DNA of 25,175 nucleotides, taken from assembly GCF_000485595.1 (NCBI RefSeq), contig NW_014578934.1:1-25175 (forward strand). Direction: 5' to 3'. Both the position numbers and the translations under genes were made by a program. Origin of the DNA: Priapulus caudatus (lineage: Eukaryota > Priapulida > Priapulimorpha > Priapulimorphida > Priapulidae). Shown one piece after another: positions 1 through 7,549 of this stretch. The stretch's first letter is position 1, and each line of letters starts with the position of its first letter. The notes under the pieces are model-generated. The model did not search any database and was not told the origin of the DNA. It worked only from the letters and a program-made list of their open reading frames with translations.

Positions 1-555
1 GTGAGAGTGCCGTTACATCGATAGAGTGAATGTACTGTACTTAGTACTTTAAAATCTCACACAAATGACTGACGGACAATTAAATGCCTAATTGAAGTCA
101 CGTGGAGAAAGGAATATACATACTCACAGGCTCACAGCGCCTAGGAGGGAGGAATGTTTCAGTAATAATGTCAGTCCCGATAGACCAACCATTACCTAAA
201 TTAATCTTGACGATAAACATTCTTTGAAATAAATACACATTAGTTTTGTTTAATTCTCGCTTTGCAATTCTCTCTCTTTATATATATATTTATATGCAAT
301 GGACTATTCACTAACCAGTACACTACCAGCTCCGCGGTGCCCCTTCTCGCTCACACTCAAAATATCGCCTCAAACATATCCAAACAGGGGTCGCTGCGAA
401 CACCTATCACCAGCACCAGACGGATTGCTGCTAGGATGCGCACAGGCAAGGACGCGCGGCTAAATTCATTCATGATAACATTATATATATGTATAATATT
501 ATATAAATAAAATAAATAAAAAATTTAACTATCAATTAATTTAAATAAGCAGATT
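1..555. other. Anonymous AT-rich sequence, no gene seen
   Basis: No recognisable coding exon, RNA gene or transposon terminus is visible. The 82-codon open frame at 262-510 has no known motif and passes through AT-rich simple sequence (TATATATA-type tracts near 280 and 482). I see nothing to annotate here beyond unique-looking AT-rich DNA. Confidence 0.6.
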
Positions 556-705
556 TCACACACACACGCGCGTCCCACACGTACAACCGTCACACGCACA
601 CGCGCACGCACGCACGCACGGCACGCAACGCACGCACGCAACACACACATACACACACACACGCACGCACAACGCACACAACACACACAACGCAACACAC
701 TCACA
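556..705. repeat. CA/CACG-rich microsatellite
   Basis: A degenerate run of CA, CGCA and CAACG units covers about 150 bp. The open frames across it on both strands (minus-strand Cys/Val/Arg-rich translation) are artefacts of the dinucleotide repeat. Alternating purine-pyrimidine sequence of this kind can form Z-DNA, but nothing shows that it does here. Confidence 0.9.
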
Positions 706-834
706 TAGCTAGATACGGATCCCCTTTCACTTATCTCGCAACCACTCACGACTCAAACTGTACTTTCTACATGTAATACTAATCTCTTAATGGTAGTACT
801 CACAGTCCAAATGACTACGACAAAGACGCACTAT

Positions 835-881
835 TTCTCTCTCTCTGTCTCTCTCTATCTTTTTCGATATATATATATATA
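835..881. repeat. CT then TA microsatellite at the edge of a dispersed repeat
   Basis: A (CT)n run interrupted by G and A leads into a (TA)n run at about 868-880. It immediately precedes the ACTAGCTGGGCTACCCGGCG block of the next feature. A TA microsatellite at this position is typical of copies of that dispersed repeat. Confidence 0.8.
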
Positions 882-1380
882 CTAGCTGGGCTACCCGGCG
901 ATGCCCGAGGTAAAAATGCAAACAACATATGCACTTGATGGATGAGCAGTGAATTAGTAGGAGGGTATATAGCGCGACCGCGCAGACATTTATGAAAATA
1001 ATAAATAATTTTAATTGTAATTTGAGATTTTTGTAGTTTTTGTAATTTTTTATTTTGTTTGGGCCTAAAATGGTCGTCGCGTCATGCTGATAACCTGATA
1101 CATGCGTCTAAACAGAGGAATTGCTCCGACCTGTGAAACAACACCGCAAAAATTTGCGCATGCAGTAGGGGGTATATAGCGCCGCCGCACTGGACATTTA
1201 TGGAAATAAAAAATAATTTTAATTTTAATTTGAGATTTTTGTAGTTTTTTTATTTTTATATTTTTTTGGTCATCGCGTCGCCGTCGCGTCATGCTGATTC
1301 AGAGCATATATGGTGTTGGGGGTGACCTCTTACGGGGGGGGGGAGAAGATAGACAGACAGACAGACGGAAAAACAGACTC
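880..1380 (+). mobile_element. Dispersed repeat fragment with internal 206-bp tandem duplication
   Basis: It opens with the block GCTACCCGGCGATGCCCG, a phrase I recognise as recurrent near the ends of dispersed (probably non-LTR or Penelope-like) repeats in many invertebrate genomes. It ends in a short (GACA)n run at 1351-1367, also usual for such copies. Inside, the segment beginning GGTATATAGCGC at about 963 recurs at about 1170. Both copies carry the same T-rich stretch (ATTTTAATT, then TTTGAGATTTTTGTAGTTTT) and then GTCGCGTCATGCTGA. The period is about 206 bp. No protein domain is present, so the family assignment is tentative; the repeat itself is seen directly. Confidence 0.5.
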
Positions 1381-1451
1381 CCCCTTTATGTAAGAGATTA
1401 CCTAGAGCATCCGGAGAATGTGCGATACCACTACGCCGTAAGATGTCGCTA

Positions 1452-1597
<146 letters not shown>

Positions 1598-1602
1598 TCT
1601 AC

Positions 1603-1745
1603 CCTTGATATCTATTTCATATCTAACCCCTCCTTGATATCTAATTGATATCGATGCACTCCCCTTGATATCTATTTCATATCTAACCCCCCCTTGATAT
1701 CTAATTGATATCAATCCACCCCCCTTTATATCTCTTTTATATCAC
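1603..1745. repeat. 60-bp minisatellite built of two ~30-bp half units
   Basis: The phrase CCTTGATATCTATTTCAT occurs at 1603 and again at 1663. The related half unit CCTTGATATCTAATTGATAT lies at about 1632 and 1692. A degenerate third copy (CCTTTATATCTCTTTTAT) starts near 1723. The period is exactly 60 bp, so minus-strand open frames run through it as a repeated peptide, but there is no other sign of coding. Confidence 0.9.
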
Positions 1746-1819
1746 GATATTAATGACATTAAAGTTGGGAACGCTCCTAATGGAGCGTTAGCCAATATTT
1801 ACGTAACCGTCGCAGATCG

Positions 1820-2357
1820 TTCATCGTCATGCACCAGATGATCTGTAACGTTTGTACACGGAATGGCGGAGTAATTATGACGCAATTTATACGTCTGCGA
1901 GCACAACTCTAACGCATTCTCCTGTCATACTATGTGCAGCATCAGAGCGAAATAGGTAGACGGAAGAAGGAAGAAGGGGCATCAGAGTAGAAATGGCGAG
2001 TACAAAAGAGTGAACGAGAAAAAAATCGTTACGAGAGTGCGTAGTCTCTGTATACTTCTCTAGCGCACAGAGCGAAACGTAAGAATAATCGTGAAAAAGT
2101 GTTCAAAAAATGCGTACATGTTCACTCTATTAACAAAACAATGAAAGAGACCAACTAACACGACGTTAACACTATAAATATAATTATAATTATAATTAAA
2201 ATATATATTAGTAACATTAATGAGGAAGCGGGGCAACAATTCATGACAAATGAACAACTTTAACTAGTGTGTTAGAGTTCACTCACATGACGTTTGCATG
2301 TTAAATTTAAGAGAAACACTAGCCAGAATTAACTGGCCCCAGTGAGTTCTCATATCA
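1820..2357. repeat. Dispersed repeat R2, copy 1
   Basis: It aligns in the same orientation with 20440-21131. Shared blocks include GCAATTTAT..GTCTGCGAG, ATCGTTACGAGAG, GTATACTTCTCTAGCGC, CAGAGCGAAACGTAAGAAT, CACGACGTTAACACTATAA, TTTTAACTAGTGTGTTAGAG and CACTAGCCAGAATTAACTGG. The end common to both copies is GTGAGTTCTCATATCA. Near that end is a near-palindrome GCCAGAATTAACTGGC (2322-2337). There is no coding domain, and no target-site duplication is recognisable. Probably a non-autonomous element. Confidence 0.8.
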
Positions 2358-2726
2358 ATATTCTCAAACAAAAACACAATAACCAGTTATGGCATCAAAA
2401 GTCTCACCGAATTTTCACAAACAATTTACGTGTAAAATTTGTTTCTAACTTAGACTTGTGATAGTTGTGTGAGTATGAAACGAGTTTGGCCACTAATAAC
2501 GGTCCCCTGGTGCACCTACCCATCTCCCACAGCGGGTAGGTTCTTAGGAGATCAGCCTCGCTGATCCAGGGTATCATCGTCACTTATAAGCGGACGGCTG
2601 CAAAACAAGTAGAATGTGACATGCAGATAACTGCCGTGTTGAATGTCTGCAATGTACACACGGTTCTGTTGTGTCATCGTAGCATCGTAAAATACTACGA
2701 TATTTACGATATTACGACATAGTGTA
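2358..2726. other. Anonymous sequence between R2 and a CT tract
   Basis: No coding domain, repeat pair or RNA is visible. A short tandem-like stretch (AATACTACGATATTTACGAT, near 2691-2710) is AT-rich simple sequence. Confidence 0.5.
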
Positions 2727-2775
2727 TCTTCCTCTCGCCCTCTCTCCTGGCTCATCTGCTCTCTCTCTCTCATTC

Positions 2776-2814
<39 letters not shown>

Positions 2815-2905
2815 CTCTCATCTCTCTCTCTCTCTTCTCCTCCTGTCTCTCTCTCTCTCTCATCTCTCCCTCTCTCTTCTCTCTCTCTCTCTCTCTGCTT
2901 TCCCT
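2727..2905. repeat. CT-rich low-complexity tract
   Basis: A degenerate (CT)n tract with CCTCTC and CATCTC interruptions. The overlapping Ser/Leu open frame on plus and Arg/Glu open frame on minus are artefacts. Confidence 0.95.
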
Positions 2906-3520
2906 ACACCACCACTCTCACTATTTCTCTAACTCTATCTCTAGATTTCGTTCTATGTCTTCATTCTTACTTTTAGTCATGAGATCGGCAGATAATCGCA
3001 TTCGATTACTCAGCAGATTCGTTCGGGTCGAATCACGATCAGTTCTTTGCCGGCGCCTTTATCGATATCATAGGGAAAATCTGGCACTGCTTCGCCTGTG
3101 TTTTTTTTTAACATAAACGAACGGATTATACAGAATACATCTTGAAAGCGCACGCGAAACGCGATACTTCCGCTTTAACCGTGAATAAGCCACCTTAATT
3201 ACTAGGTGTACGGTAAATAAAAAATTACGCATTTTTACAAATAATAAGTAGAAATATATAAGCAAGTAAGACCATTTAATAGTTATATAGTAAAATTTAA
3301 ATAAGAATATATAAATATTTAATAAAAATACAAGGTTGTAATCGCTACATATTGACAAATATAACATCCGATGATGCTAACTTAAGAGCATTTGATTGGA
3401 CGAGTGAGAATCGGTAACGTTTTTCACCGCCTTTCTCTGAAATATGACCAGATAACATGAAACTTGTTTTCGCTAACCTCTGATATCAAGACTAGATGAA
3501 AAATTGTGCATAAATAATAA
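2906..3520. other. Anonymous AT-rich sequence
   Basis: The minus-strand open frame at 3068-3367 (99 codons, very rich in Leu/Tyr/Phe/Lys) reads through AT-rich DNA and shows no family signature. I do not call it a gene. Nothing else is recognisable. Confidence 0.5.
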
Positions 3521-3524
3521 AACA

Positions 3525-3652
3525 TTATATTATTTATTATTATTGTTTGTATTATTATTATTATTTATTATTGTTATTGTTATTGTTATTGTTAATTATT
3601 ATTAATTATTATTATTATTATTATTATTATTAATTTATTATTATATTAAAAA
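3525..3652. repeat. ATT/TTG trinucleotide microsatellite
   Basis: Imperfect (ATT)n with (GTTATT)n interruptions. It lies just downstream, in minus-strand sense, of the exostosin-like exon, so it would sit in an intron if that gene is real. Confidence 0.9.
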
Positions 3653-3684
3653 CTACTACTGATACTAATCATAGAAACACATAC

Positions 3685-3870
3685 CGCAGATTATCCAGAG
3701 CAGAATGATTCTGTATATGAACGCCATCTTGGAGTAGTTAGTCAGTACCATGCGCAGCAGGTCATTGCGTCGATACGTCATCATGACGACAGTGAATCTA
3801 TGTACGGCCGCCGGCTGCGTTCTCAGCGGCGACGCATCGACGGTCCGGTTACCGGGCTTTGCGTGGGTAG
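3685..3870 (-). pseudogene. Exostosin-like (GT64) exon, probably with a 1-base lesion
   Basis: Minus-strand translation of this interval contains a block starting HRFTVVMMTYRRNDLLRMVL and ending YRIILLW. This is the pattern at the start of the GT64 domain of exostosin/EXTL proteins: FT-hydrophobic-TY-x-R-x-(D/E)-LL, followed by a hydrophobic strand ending in Trp. Those enzymes are Golgi type II glycosyltransferases acting on glycosaminoglycan chains or linker; EXTL2-like is my closest guess. A possible acceptor AG lies just above 3870 (AATAAAAG|CTACC) and a good donor just below 3685 (TGCG|GTATGTG). After the Trp, the family's usual Asn-Asn is expected. The frame instead reads Ile-Ile, and the +1 frame reads Asn-Asn at the same spot, which suggests loss of one A near 3697. 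No other GT64 exon is recognisable in the window. It could be a real exon with an assembly error, or a pseudo-exon. Confidence 0.6.
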
Positions 3871-3894
3871 CTTTTATTGTACACACAAAACACA

Positions 3895-3972
3895 CGTTGA
3901 ACACTTCAAACATGTGTCATTTAGACGTGAATCCGTGGCTGGCTAACTGTCACATGTTTGACGTGTTCAACG
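3895..3972. repeat. 22-bp inverted repeat, 34-bp loop
   Basis: The left arm (3895-3916) begins CGTTGAACAC and the right arm (3951-3972) ends GTGTTCAACG. The arms are reverse complements at 21 of 22 positions. It lies just upstream, in minus-strand sense, of the exostosin-like exon. It may be a small foldback element or a chance hairpin in an intron. Confidence 0.85.
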
Positions 3973-4030
3973 TGGAAGGCAGGTGTCAGGTGGTTCATGT
4001 TTATATCTATATGCATTTTTATTTTAGTTG

Positions 4031-4157
4031 AATATATCCTAGGGGACTATGTACATATTATTGTTGTTTGAAGTTATTAAGTTTGCTGTGTTTTCGAGTT
4101 GATAGCATTCTCTAATTGTTCGCTGTTGCATAAACAAGTTCCTTTTATTTTTAATTC
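4031..4157. other. Short anonymous AT-rich spacer
   Basis: Nothing is recognisable between the inverted repeat above and the hairpin-flanked GT tract below. Confidence 0.5.
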
Positions 4158-4221
4158 TTTTATTTCCAGATTACGTGTGTGTGTGTGTGTGCGTGCGTGC
4201 GTGTGTGATCTGGAAATAAAA
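4158..4221. repeat. GT microsatellite enclosed by a 14-bp perfect inverted repeat
   Basis: TTTTATTTCCAGAT at 4158-4171 and ATCTGGAAATAAAA at 4208-4221 are exact reverse complements. They bracket a (GT)n(GCGT)n run of 36 bp. The whole could fold into a hairpin with a microsatellite loop. The layout is that of a tiny foldback element in which the repeat expanded, or of a repeat seeded inside a palindrome. Confidence 0.85.
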
Positions 4222-4530
4222 TTATATACATATATATAAATGTATACAAAACAAGTACAATGTACAATTTAGTTCTGATGAACACAAGTTGTTAAAAGTA
4301 TTATATATGTATATTGTATCCTGTATATTGTACATTAAAATACGAAAGTTTATAAAATACTAATTACTTCATTTAAATGTTGCGTTTTGCTACAACAGAA
4401 CCCCCCAGACGTATAGAACCTAGGATATAGGACTATAGGACCTAGTGGTTTTTTGCAGGAACTAGACAGTCAAACTTCATATTGCCATTGGGCCACTGTC
4501 ATTGCCATATGGCAATATTGCCATATTGCC
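4222..4530. other. Anonymous AT-rich sequence with short direct repeats
   Basis: The phrase TATTGCCAT and close variants recurs several times between 4480 and 4530 (for example CATATTGCCATTGGGCCACT, then ATATGGCAATATTGCCATAT). The inverted ATGGCAATATTGCCAT stretch at 4507-4522 is a 16-bp perfect palindrome. No gene is seen. Confidence 0.6.
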
Positions 4531-4532
4531 AC

Positions 4533-4592
4533 TACACACATACACACACACGCACGCACGCACGCATGCGCGCGCACACACGTGCGTGCGCT
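4533..4592. repeat. CA/CGCA microsatellite
   Basis: (CA)n passes into (CGCA)n and then a short inverted CGTGCGTGCG. Translations across it are repeat artefacts. Confidence 0.9.
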
Positions 4593-5050
4593 GTATCGTG
4601 GTCCTAGTGTGTCGTTACACCTTTAATGCATGCCCATACTTTCTAACTGCCAAAATATCTGCAGGGGGACAAAAGAGAGATGGTTTAATTTTGCATCTGT
4701 TTTAATTACCTAGCTTCGGCTGCATATTCACAGAAAGCTAGCTTCAAGGCCATCTACCAATTTAATCAATACGTAAAACACGTGTATATTTTATTCCAGG
4801 CACTTTAATGGTTTAAAACCTACTTTTGATATTTTATGTATACGTGGAATATCTGAATTTACTGCCTTTTACATCCAGAATCGGTACAAACTGCAAAGTC
4901 ATACTTACCGTAATATGTAACATTATACTCGGGACTATACAAAATCAGTATGTGTGCTACCCCAGCAGCAACAGAAAAGCTGCTGTAAACGTATACGGTA
5001 ATACAGTAAACGTAATGTAATATCAAGAGCTAATAATACCTGTCTGTAAT
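4593..5050. other. Anonymous sequence, no gene seen
   Basis: The short open frames (for example 4826-5020 plus) carry no recognisable domain. A phrase GTAAACGTATACGGTAATAC near 4985 is mildly self-complementary. Nothing else can be supported. Confidence 0.5.
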
Positions 5051-5052
5051 AC

Positions 5053-5112
5053 ACGCCCTGTGCACAAACAACAGGAATAATCCCTGCTTCATGTTGTTTG
5101 TGCACAGGGCGT
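5053..5112. repeat. Perfect 21-bp stem, 18-nt loop hairpin
   Basis: The left arm 5053-5073 (starts ACGCCCTGTG) and right arm 5092-5112 (ends CACAGGGCGT) are exact reverse complements over 21 bp, separated by 18 bases. The arms contain the self-complementary hexamer GTGCAC. At 60 nt total with no mismatch it is shorter and more perfect than typical animal microRNA precursors, so a foldback element remnant is more likely than a microRNA gene. Confidence 0.9.
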
Positions 5113-5428
5113 GCGTGCGGTGTAATTGTGCGTTGCAAATGAGCATTTGACCGGCATTTACAGGTTATTATCGGCAATAATAGGCGAAATAGAGTAGAGA
5201 AACATTAAGACTTTGGTATTAAATACATTTCGTGTTTATTTACTTCGTTTTTTTATTGAGACGTTCTAAGTGCCTGTGGTGGGCTGATGTAATCACCCAG
5301 ATGAGAGACCGGATACCAGAGAAGCGTCGCCTGAGAGGTGTTGAGCCTGCCCGCTGAGCGCGGATCTTGCGCGCAGTTTCGCGGCAAGGCGCACGCGACC
5401 GCGGGAACGTCCTACGAAGGTATCATGC

Positions 5429-5491
5429 GCTGGCAGCTATTGATCCGTGCGCCAAATCGAAAGGCCGGCGCACGGATCAATTGCTGCCAGC
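5429..5491. repeat. 25-bp inverted repeat hairpin, 13-nt loop
   Basis: The left arm 5429-5453 (starts GCTGGCAGCT) and right arm 5467-5491 (ends GCTGCCAGC) pair at 24 of 25 positions. The only mismatch is an A-A pair, 10 bases from the outer end. The flanks do not extend the pairing. It is GC-rich and would be a very stable hairpin in either strand's RNA. Probably a MITE-like palindrome. Confidence 0.9.
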
Positions 5492-5699
5492 AAACAGTCT
5501 CGAATTTTAGCGGGTCTAATTCACTAGCAAACATATACACACGCCATCGCGCAGGTCTAATAGCGATGTTCCACGTGACGTCATAGATCAGGTCACGTGT
5601 ATTTGTTATGTGTTGTGGTTGGCAGAAGCGAAGCGTGCTGCTTGACATTTACAGATGAATGACCACATGTTTTGATAGAAAGCGCTGTTTGTGTAGTGC

Positions 5700-5815
5700 A
5701 CGTACACGTGCGTGCTGCGTGCGTGCGTGTGCATGTACACGTGCGTGCGTGCGTGCGTGTGCACGTACACGCACACGCACACACACACGCACACACACGC
5801 ACACACACACACAAA
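5700..5815. repeat. Quasi-palindromic GTGC/CACA microsatellite
   Basis: (GTGC)n changes into (GCAC)n and (CA)n around GTGTGCACGTACACGCACAC (5757-5776), so the tract folds back on itself. Strict purine-pyrimidine alternation runs for most of its length. The several open frames across it on both strands are artefacts. Confidence 0.9.
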
Positions 5816-5858
5816 CGGCGCGAAAACAATACGTTCTGCTACACTACGTGCGGAGGAT
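5808..5858 (-). repeat. Diverged third copy of a hairpin tag found in repeat R
   Basis: Read on the minus strand, this contains ATCCTCCGCACGTAGTGTAG, then a CGTATTGTTTTCG..CCGTTTGTGTGTG phrase. It corresponds to ATCCTCCGCACAAAGTGTAG, then GGTATTGTTTTTGGCTCGTTTGTATGTG, inside R at about 12173-12225 and 21381-21435. Here the second half of the CCTCCGC/GCGGAGG stem is lost. It shows that part of R is itself a more widespread repeat motif. Confidence 0.65.
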
Positions 5859-5910
5859 ATAAACCATTACTGCGAAGCGTTTGCCTACATTTTTCCAAGA
5901 ATTATTACTA

Positions 5911-6160
5911 CAGGCAAACCCCGTTAGTAGGAAACTGACGGACCAAAAAAAAAAAAATGTATTACGCGGGTTTCGTATTAACCACTTCAACATATATTAG
6001 CCCCGAATTAACAAAGAAAAAAATATGGATTACAAGGTGTGTACAAGGTATTTTATATAGGTTTATATGTATAATTAAGAACTTTAGTAGCGTTAAATTG
6101 TTCACAAATAGATACAATTACTGCAAAGCCTAAACTTCTCATTCAATTACTACTATTCAT
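5911..6160 (+). mobile_element. Tigger/pogo-like terminus, copy 1 (degenerate MITE)
   Basis: After a TA dinucleotide the sequence starts CAGGCAAACCCCGTTAGTAG, then reads GAAACTGACGGACC, an A-run and GTATTACGCGGGTTTCGTAT. This CAG..ACCCCGTTAGTACGAA layout, placed at TA, resembles terminal inverted repeats of Tc1/mariner-superfamily (pogo/Tigger-type) non-autonomous elements. No transposase frame is present and no matching reverse-complement end was found in the window. It is repeated in the same orientation about 255 bp downstream. Confidence 0.5.
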
Positions 6161-6165
6161 TACTA

Positions 6166-6305
6166 CAGTCGCACCCCGTTAGTACGAAACTGAAGGGCCA
6201 AAGAAAAATAATCGTATTAAGCGGGTTCCGTATATTATATTAGCCTTAATTTGAAGAGAAAAACAATGGATTAGAAGGTGTGTACAAAGTGTTTTATATA
6301 GAAAT
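6166..6305 (+). mobile_element. Tigger/pogo-like terminus, copy 2
   Basis: It follows TA and starts CAGTCGCACCCCGTTAGTAC. Like copy 1 it continues GAAACTGA.GG.CCAAA, GTATTA.GCGGGTT.CGTAT, TTAGCC..AATT and GATTA.AAGGTGTGTACAA.GT.TTTTATATAG. The upstream ATTACTA is shared too. Direct rather than inverted duplication suggests tandem duplication of one end, or two nested copies. Confidence 0.5.
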
Positions 6306-6453
6306 GAAAATACCAGGACAGAAAATTTTATTTTAGTAACAGGATCCTTGTATTATTGTCTTCGTATCAAGTCAATATTTTACTAAAAGATTACTAAGAA
6401 TCGGGCCGGGATTTAGAAAAATCATCGTAGTCTCATCAGCGTAACGAGCGAAT

Positions 6454-6558
6454 ATGGCCGCCGGAGGCGGTTATTTCGCGAGTCCAATTAAATCGAAAAC
6501 GAGTTTATTCAACTACAAAAACTCGTCTAGCGTTGGCTTAATTACGGAAGCCGCTTAG
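6454..6558 (+). CDS. Small 34-codon ORF, function unknown
   Basis: An ATG in a favourable context (GCGAATATGGCCGCC, G at +4) opens a short frame starting MAAGGGYFASPIKSKTSLFN and closing with TAG just before the palindromic array. Its composition (Ala/Gly then Ser/Lys/Asn) is not that of the simple repeat beside it. I do not recognise it. It could be a first coding exon or a chance ORF, and I lean towards chance. Confidence 0.2.
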   Translation: MAAGGGYFASPIKSKTSLFNYKNSSSVGLITEAA

Positions 6559-7490
6559 TGCCGGCGCGGTCGCGTTTATCGCAGCCGACGCCGTCACGTT
6601 TTTCGCAGCCGGCGCGGTCACCTTTTTCGCTAATTTAAAACATCTTTTCTTTTAAACCTTTCAAAAAAACAAGGCTAAAACACAGCACCGCGAGCGAGCG
6701 AAAACACGGAAGCGGCGGCGAGCGAGCAGAATCGGCGCGGTCGCCTTATTAGCAGCCGGCGCCGTCACCTTTTGCGTCGTAGCCGACGCGGTCACCTTTT
6801 TCGCACCGCGAGCGAGCGAAAACACGGCGGCGGCGGCGAGCGAGCAGAATCGGCGCGGTCGCTTTTTTCGTAGCCGGCGCCGTCACATTTTTGCGAGTAA
6901 TGATGACGACGTCGACTAAAAATGACGACGACGTCGACGACGAAAAACGTAACCGTGCCGGCTACGACGCAAAAGGTGACGGCGCCGGCTGCTAATAAGG
7001 CGACCGCGCCGATTCTGCTCGCTCGCCGCCGCAACCGTGCCGCCGTGCTTCCGCTCGTTCGCGGTGCTGTGTTTTAGCCTTGTCAGGGTGAGTAATGATG
7101 ACGGCATCGACTAAAAATGACGACGACGGCGACGACGAAAAAATGTGACGTCGCCGGTTGCGAAAAACGTGACCACGCCGATTCTGCTCGCTCGCCGCCG
7201 CCGCCGCCGCCGCCGTGTTTTCGCTCGCTCGCGGTGCGAAAAAGGTGACCGCGCAGGCTACGCAAAACGGCGCCGGCTGCGAAAAAAGGCGACCGCGCCG
7301 ATTCTGCTCGCTCGCCGCCGCCACCGTCGTATTTTCGCTCGCTCGCGGTGCTGTTTTAGCCTTGTCCGGGCGAGTAATGATGACGACGTCGAGTAATGAT
7401 AACGACGACGACAACGAAAAACGTGACGTCGCCGGCTACAAAAAACGTGACGGCGCCTGCTGCGAAAAACGTGACCGCGCCGGCACTAAG
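6540..7490. repeat. CpG-rich modular palindrome (inverted-repeat array)
   Basis: About 950 bp is built from a few modules in both orientations. Module a is a ~24-bp unit around GCGAAAAACGTGACCGCGCC. Module b is GATTCTGCTCGCTCGCCGCC followed by a variable GCC run and TTTTCGCTCGCTCGCGGTGC. Module c is TGTTTTAGCCTTGTC plus GAGTAATGATGACGACGTCG. Modules a and b appear reversed at 6590-6890 and forward at 6955-7490. 6712-6784 and 6960-7032 form a 73-bp perfect inverted repeat with a 175-bp spacer, and weaker pairing extends on both sides. Base use (CGNCGN-type triplets) is unlike all neighbouring sequence. Open frames on both strands are rich in Arg/Ala and are shadows of the array. It could be a foldback transposon, a satellite fragment or an inverted duplication of a CpG-rich element. 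Confidence 0.9.
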
Positions 7491-7549
7491 CGATTTTTAC
7501 TTTACTTAAGCGAATCCGTACTTTCGCCATTTAATGCTTAAGTTAAACA

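Noticed and set aside
262-510. 82-codon plus open frame near the window start
   Set aside because: No homology signal, AT-rich simple sequence, no splice or promoter context.
5053-5112. Calling the hairpin a microRNA gene
   Set aside because: Too short and perfectly paired, with no flanking basal stem and no expression evidence.
6792-7541. Several Arg/Ala-rich open frames on both strands
   Set aside because: They are shadows of the palindromic CpG modules, whose unit length (24 bp) keeps all frames open.
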